This document shows positions 60,788-64,000 of a stretch of 64,000 nucleotides of DNA, in pieces (positions within the stretch are counted from its first letter, which is position 1; each line of letters starts with the position of its first letter). The position numbers were made by a program, and so were the translations under genes. This DNA comes from Peptoniphilus duerdenii ATCC BAA-1640. Lineage in GTDB: Bacteria > Bacillota > Clostridia > Tissierellales > Peptoniphilaceae. The stretch spans positions 1,151,948 to 1,215,947 of the forward strand of contig NZ_GL397071.1 of NCBI RefSeq assembly GCF_000146345.1. Reading direction: 5' to 3'. The notes under the pieces were generated by a model, which was not told the origin of the DNA, searched no databases, and saw nothing but the letters and a program-made list of their open reading frames with translations.

Positions 60788-61494
60788 TCTGCAAAGTATT
60801 AAAAAATATAGATATTGACGACAGATACTTTTTTTTAAAGACAGACTTTGAAGTTGAACCCAAAGCTGGACAGTTCTACATGCTTAGATCCTGGGAAAAT
60901 TATCCGACATTATCCAGACCAATTTCCATTTACAATGCAGAAGACGGACTTGAGTTTCTAGTTGAAGAAAGAGGAGTTGGAACGAACCTTCTAAGAAATT
61001 TAAAAGAAGGAGACTTAATAAAAGTTTACGGACCATACGGAAATTCATTTGATATAGATGTGGACAAGGTGGCACTCGTCGGTGGAGGAGTGGGAACAGC
61101 TCCAATGTATTTAACTGCAAAGAAAATAAAAGAAAAAAATAGAGATGCAAAAGTAAAACTCTACCTTGGACTTGATGAAGTTACTAAACTTGACGAGATG
61201 TTCTACGACTTAGAAAAATTGGGAGTGGAAATCTTTGTTAAAAGAGGTGGATTTATAACTGATATCATCGACTTCAAAGAAGAAAAATTAATCTACGCCT
61301 GCGGACCAGAGGCTATGCTTGAAAATATAACTAAGCTCTCTCTAAAAGAAAATTCTACCTGCTATGTATCCCTTGATACGAAGATGGCATGTGGAGTGGG
61401 AGCCTGCCTTGGATGTACTTGCAAGACAAAGAACGGAAACAAAAGAACTTGCAAAGAAGGACCAATATTCTTAGGAAGTGATATTTATGAATAG
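60784..61494 (+). CDS. pyrK: dihydroorotate dehydrogenase electron-transfer subunit
   Basis: 236 residues. FAD-binding segment YPTLSRPISIYNAE, NAD-binding GGGVGTAPMYLTAKKI and a C-terminal [2Fe-2S] set, CGVGACLGCTCKT and TCKEGPIF. With PyrD forms the NAD-linked class 1B enzyme. ATGA overlap with pyrI. Confidence 0.94.
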   Translation: MICKVLKNIDIDDRYFFLKTDFEVEPKAGQFYMLRSWENYPTLSRPISIYNAEDGLEFLVEERGVGTNLLRNLKEGDLIKVYGPYGNSFDIDVDKVALVGGGVGTAPMYLTAKKIKEKNRDAKVKLYLGLDEVTKLDEMFYDLEKLGVEIFVKRGGFITDIIDFKEEKLIYACGPEAMLENITKLSLKENSTCYVSLDTKMACGVGACLGCTCKTKNGNKRTCKEGPIFLGSDIYE

Positions 61495-62386
61495 ACTTGA
61501 AACAGAATTTTTGGGAGTAAAATTTAAAAATCCTCTAGTAGGTGCTTCCGGAACGTACGGTTATGGCGAAGATTACAAGGATTACTATCCAGTAGATTTA
61601 ATCGGTGGTATCTCATCAAAAGGAGTCACTTTCAATCCAAAGCCAGGCAATAGTGGAATCAGACTTCAAGAGACACCATCTGGACTTCTAAATAGTATTG
61701 GACTTGAAAATCCTGGTATTCATGAATTTGTTAAACACGAATTAAAAGATATGACAAACCTAGGTCCAAGAATCTTTGTAAACTTAGGTTCAAATACCTT
61801 GGATGAGTATTTAAAATCAGCTGAGATATTAAACGATTATGAATTTGATTTCATAGAGCTAAACATTTCCTGCCCGAATGTAAAAGAAGGAGGAATGGCT
61901 TTTGGAATCAAGTGCGAATCATCAGAGATGATAACTAGAAAGATAAAAGAAATTTCTAAACATAAAATTGTCGTGAAACTCTCTCCAAACGCAGAAAATA
62001 TAGTGGAAAATGCACTTGCAGTTGAAGAGGGTGGAGCAGATGGAATCTCCCTCGTAAATACATTCTTAGGCATGGCGATAGATTTAGAAAAAAGAAAACC
62101 AGTCTTTGACAATGTATATGCAGGACTTTCAGGACCGGCGATAAAACCGATAGCCCTTAGAATGGTGCACCAAGTTGCCCATGCAGTTGATATACCTGTA
62201 ATGGCAATTGGAGGAGTAGCAGGATATAGGGACGTACTAGAATTTATAATGGCTGGGGCAAAACTTGTGCAAGTTGGCACATATAATTTTATGAATCCTT
62301 ATGGAGTTAAAGAAATCCTAGAAGATTTAGAAAAATATCTAGAAAAAAATAACACCACGATAAAAGATATATACAAAATAATTTAA
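61487..62386 (+). CDS. pyrD: dihydroorotate dehydrogenase, class 1B catalytic subunit
   Basis: 299 residues from ATG 61487 (AGGAAG upstream; a GTG nine bases earlier is less likely). FMN/substrate motifs: NPLVGASGTYGYGEDY, NISCPNVKEGGMAFG with the catalytic Cys, VVKLSPN, and GGVAGYRDVLEFIMAGAKLVQVGT. Oxidises dihydroorotate to orotate, electrons leaving via PyrK to NAD. Overlaps pyrK by 8 bases. pyrC, E and F are not here. Confidence 0.95.
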   Translation: MNRLETEFLGVKFKNPLVGASGTYGYGEDYKDYYPVDLIGGISSKGVTFNPKPGNSGIRLQETPSGLLNSIGLENPGIHEFVKHELKDMTNLGPRIFVNLGSNTLDEYLKSAEILNDYEFDFIELNISCPNVKEGGMAFGIKCESSEMITRKIKEISKHKIVVKLSPNAENIVENALAVEEGGADGISLVNTFLGMAIDLEKRKPVFDNVYAGLSGPAIKPIALRMVHQVAHAVDIPVMAIGGVAGYRDVLEFIMAGAKLVQVGTYNFMNPYGVKEILEDLEKYLEKNNTTIKDIYKII

Positions 62387-62395
62387 CAAAAACAA

Positions 62396-62424
62396 AAACA
62401 CACTGGATTTTCAGTGTGTTTTTA
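62396..62424 (+). terminator. hairpin terminator of the pyr operon
   Basis: AACACACTG-GATTT-TCAGTGTGTT followed by a T-run. Confidence 0.8.
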
Positions 62425-62442
62425 TATTCCATAGATTTAAAC

Positions 62443-62466
62443 AAAAAAGAGAGGCATAACCTCTCT
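62443..62466 (-). terminator. terminator of the coiled-coil protein gene
   Basis: AGAGAGG-CATAA-CCTCTCT with A6 to its left, U6 in the minus-strand RNA. Confidence 0.8.
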
Positions 62467-62473
62467 TATAATT

Positions 62474-63595
62474 TTATTTGTCTAGTTTTGCTTCTAAAGC
62501 TGCAATCTTATCTTTAAGAGCTTGAACTTCTGCTTTAAGTGAATCTACTTCGCTCTTACGAGAAACTTCTGTAAGTTCTCTATACTCTTTCATCATCTTT
62601 TCAGCATCTTCTTTAAAAATGCTTACAGCTTCAAGAGTCTTTTCAACAAGTTTGTTTACTTGTTCTTGATCTTTAAGCTTGTCCATGTTTTTCTTATAGA
62701 TATTGCTTAGATACTTATAGAAATCTTCAAATGATCTGTTTTCTTTAAGTTCATTGAAGTCTTTCTTCATATCTTCAATAGTGCTTTCAGTTGCTTCCTT
62801 TAGAATTTTGTAGATAGCGTCATTGTAGTCGCCTAGTTTTTTAGCATAATCTACATATTCTTTGAGATATTTTCTTTGGAGTTTAACTATTTCTTTTGTA
62901 GATTCAGAGCTATCTAAATTTTCAACAGCATTAAGAGAAAGATTCATCCTACTATCCATATCTTCTAGGAATTTAACTACTAAAGCAGGTCTTGATTTCA
63001 TAGCTTCAAGATAGTAATCTTTCATATCTGCACCTGAGAATTCCCAAGGGTTTAGGATTTCTTTGAAAGCAGCACCTTTAGTATCAGCATCATCAAGAGA
63101 TTTTTCAAATTCTTTCTTAAGTGCTTCTGGCATAAGTTTAAATACATTTTCTTTTAAATATGAAATTGAAAGATCTTTGTATTTTTCAAGTGACTTTTCG
63201 AAGTTTTCTTTCGCAAGTTCAGGAGCTTTGTAGATATCTTTGTAAAGATCATAAGCTCTCATATAGGAATCAAAACTATCTCTATACATTTTGGAAAACT
63301 CTTCTGGACTCTTTAGATATTCGTTGAAATCAAATGCATTCATATTTAATAGGTTTTCAACATATCTGTCGTAGTAGTCACCAAGCATTGGATTAATAGC
63401 CTTTAAGTTTTCTTTTACCTTTTCCTTGTCAAAGTACTTGTTTACGAAATCTTCTTGGAACTTCTTGGTATTTTCCATATAAGACTTCATAAAATTCCCA
63501 TCTAGAAATTGGTTTTCGTTTGTAAAGAAACTGAGACCCATTTTTTCTAACATCTCACTTTGTTTTTTGAATAAATCTTCATAAAAGTTGTTCAT
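62474..63595 (-). CDS. helical coiled-coil protein, 373 aa, possibly PHA synthase subunit E-like
   Basis: Start ATG 63595 chosen because GGGGGT precedes it. Almost entirely alpha-helical, rich in Lys, Glu, Tyr and Phe, with no signal peptide or membrane helix, and ends in a heptad coiled coil (SEVDSLKAEVQALKDKIAAL). The overall build (N-terminal NNFYEDLFKKQSEMLEKMG, a central domain with NPWEFSG, a terminal coiled coil) resembles PhaE/phasin-like proteins associated with polyester granules. No phaC is in the window, so that identity is weak. Monocistronic. Confidence 0.5.
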   Translation of the reverse strand: MNNFYEDLFKKQSEMLEKMGLSFFTNENQFLDGNFMKSYMENTKKFQEDFVNKYFDKEKVKENLKAINPMLGDYYDRYVENLLNMNAFDFNEYLKSPEEFSKMYRDSFDSYMRAYDLYKDIYKAPELAKENFEKSLEKYKDLSISYLKENVFKLMPEALKKEFEKSLDDADTKGAAFKEILNPWEFSGADMKDYYLEAMKSRPALVVKFLEDMDSRMNLSLNAVENLDSSESTKEIVKLQRKYLKEYVDYAKKLGDYNDAIYKILKEATESTIEDMKKDFNELKENRSFEDFYKYLSNIYKKNMDKLKDQEQVNKLVEKTLEAVSIFKEDAEKMMKEYRELTEVSRKSEVDSLKAEVQALKDKIAALEAKLDK

Positions 63596-63665
63596 AGTTA
63601 CCCCCTTTTCTTCCATATATTTATATTCTACCACATTAGTATATGAATGTCATTTAAATAAAAAA

Positions 63666-63688
63666 ATATGCAAGGTTTCCCTTGCACA
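63666..63688 (-). terminator. terminator of the gene at the right edge
   Basis: TGCAAGG-GTTTCC-type hairpin (TGCAAGG...CCTTGCA) with an A-run to its left, i.e. U-rich on the minus strand. Confidence 0.7.
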
Positions 63689-63783
63689 CTTTATATTTTT
63701 AAAAAAAAGAATGAGATAGTTATATTTTAACATATTAATACGATTATTCAATACCATATCAAATAATTTTAAAAAATATTTTT

Positions 63784-63999
63784 TTACATTAAGTCGCTAA
63801 AAATATCGAAACTATATTCGGAATCGTCGGACATATCTTCTACTTCATTTTCTTCATCAAGAATAAGATCCAAATTTTCAAAATTTTCATTTATACTTTC
63901 TATGGACAAAATATTATTTAGATAATCTTTGCCGATCCATTCGATAGTTTCATCGTACTTAGAATCATCTGGATTATTTAAAATATTTACAATTTCCAT
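63784..63999 (-). CDS. C-terminal part of a plasmid pRiA4b ORF-3-like protein (probably truncated by window edge)
   Basis: 71 residues visible. The segment MEIVNILNNPDDSKYDETIEWIGKDY, then SIESINENFENL resembles the end of pRiA4b ORF-3/IS1096 passenger-type proteins (their ...NPxxxEYxExLEWLGxDFDPxxFDxxxxN pattern), followed by a very acidic tail (LDEENEVEDMSDDSEYS). The ATG at the extreme edge has no visible ribosome site, so this is probably an internal Met and the gene continues beyond the window. Function of the family is unknown. Confidence 0.5.
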   Translation of the reverse strand: MEIVNILNNPDDSKYDETIEWIGKDYLNNILSIESINENFENLDLILDEENEVEDMSDDSEYSFDIFSDLM

Positions 64000-64000
64000 A

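Noticed and set aside
62474-63595. Confident call as PHA synthase subunit PhaE
   Set aside because: Helical, coiled-coil build is suggestive, but no phaC or other polyester genes are in the window and no diagnostic motif could be verified.

Overview
The window looks like a low-GC, Gram-positive anaerobe. The best guess is a peptone- and amino-acid-fermenting member of the Tissierellia/Peptoniphilaceae. This is inferred from the very A+T-rich DNA, strong AGGAGG-type ribosome sites, the ctsR-mcsA-mcsB-clpC stress operon, T-box and riboswitch leaders, an [FeFe] hydrogenase, an arginine deiminase pathway, and pyrK/pyrD plus pyrI pyrimidine genes. No rRNA, CRISPR array, prophage or complete insertion sequence was seen; there is one tRNA (Leu, anticodon GAG).

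Layout. 1-2.0 kb: small membrane protein plus a NarL-type two-component system. 2.1-7.4 kb: yaaA, small proteins, a lipoprotein, a secreted MsrA-MsrB fusion and an acyl-CoA hydrolase-like gene, with a GC-rich dispersed-type repeat at 3.3 kb. 7.5-11.8 kb: tightly overlapped housekeeping run (NusG-II protein, Gx transporter, maf, radC, short RNase G, extended sfsA). 11.9-14.6 kb: TetR regulator, gpmA, PAP2 phosphatase, nitroreductase. 14.7-20.5 kb: purine operon purC-E-F-M-N-H behind a ykkC-class (PRPP-type) riboswitch. 20.5-24.7 kb: methionine-type T-box, metN-I-Q and an M20 amidohydrolase. 24.8-28.3 kb: nth, VanW-like protein, mnmH, tRNA-Leu. 28.4-31.3 kb: a class A penicillin-binding protein with odd active-site motifs and an apparent N-terminal frameshift, coupled to a 40-residue basic peptide gene. 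31.4-34.5 kb: hflX, IMPACT-family gene, CoA-binding protein, ammonia-dependent nadE. 34.6-37.8 kb: copper cassette (CsoR-type operator, CopA fused to CopZ, csoR). 37.9-45.5 kb: arginine/ornithine catabolism (arcA, two tandem ornithine-cyclodeaminase-family paralogues, a regulator with two AraC domains, ornithine carbamoyltransferase, a transporter-like protein). 45.6-56.3 kb: a divergent ClpB-like ATPase, hydrogenase with small [2Fe-2S] partner, ctsR-mcsA-mcsB-clpC, radA. 56.5-64 kb: kinase-like gene, TPP riboswitch-thiT, LCP protein, pyrB-I-K-D, a coiled-coil protein and a fragment at the edge.

Themes. Several enzymes keep their family architecture but have lost the catalytic signature. PurF lacks its glutaminase residues, McsB lacks its kinase residues, the extra Clp ATPase lacks D2 signatures, and the PBP lacks SxN and KTG. 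PurF and NadE both look ammonia-dependent, which fits an organism that releases ammonia from arginine and ornithine. The most system-like novelty is the pair of tandem ornithine-cyclodeaminase-family proteins beside arginine deiminase. The clearest mechanistic find is an internal ribosome site inside copA that should release a free CopZ chaperone. Several genes also appear to be transcribed without a 5' leader. Family assignments are from motif recognition by eye; no database search was run.
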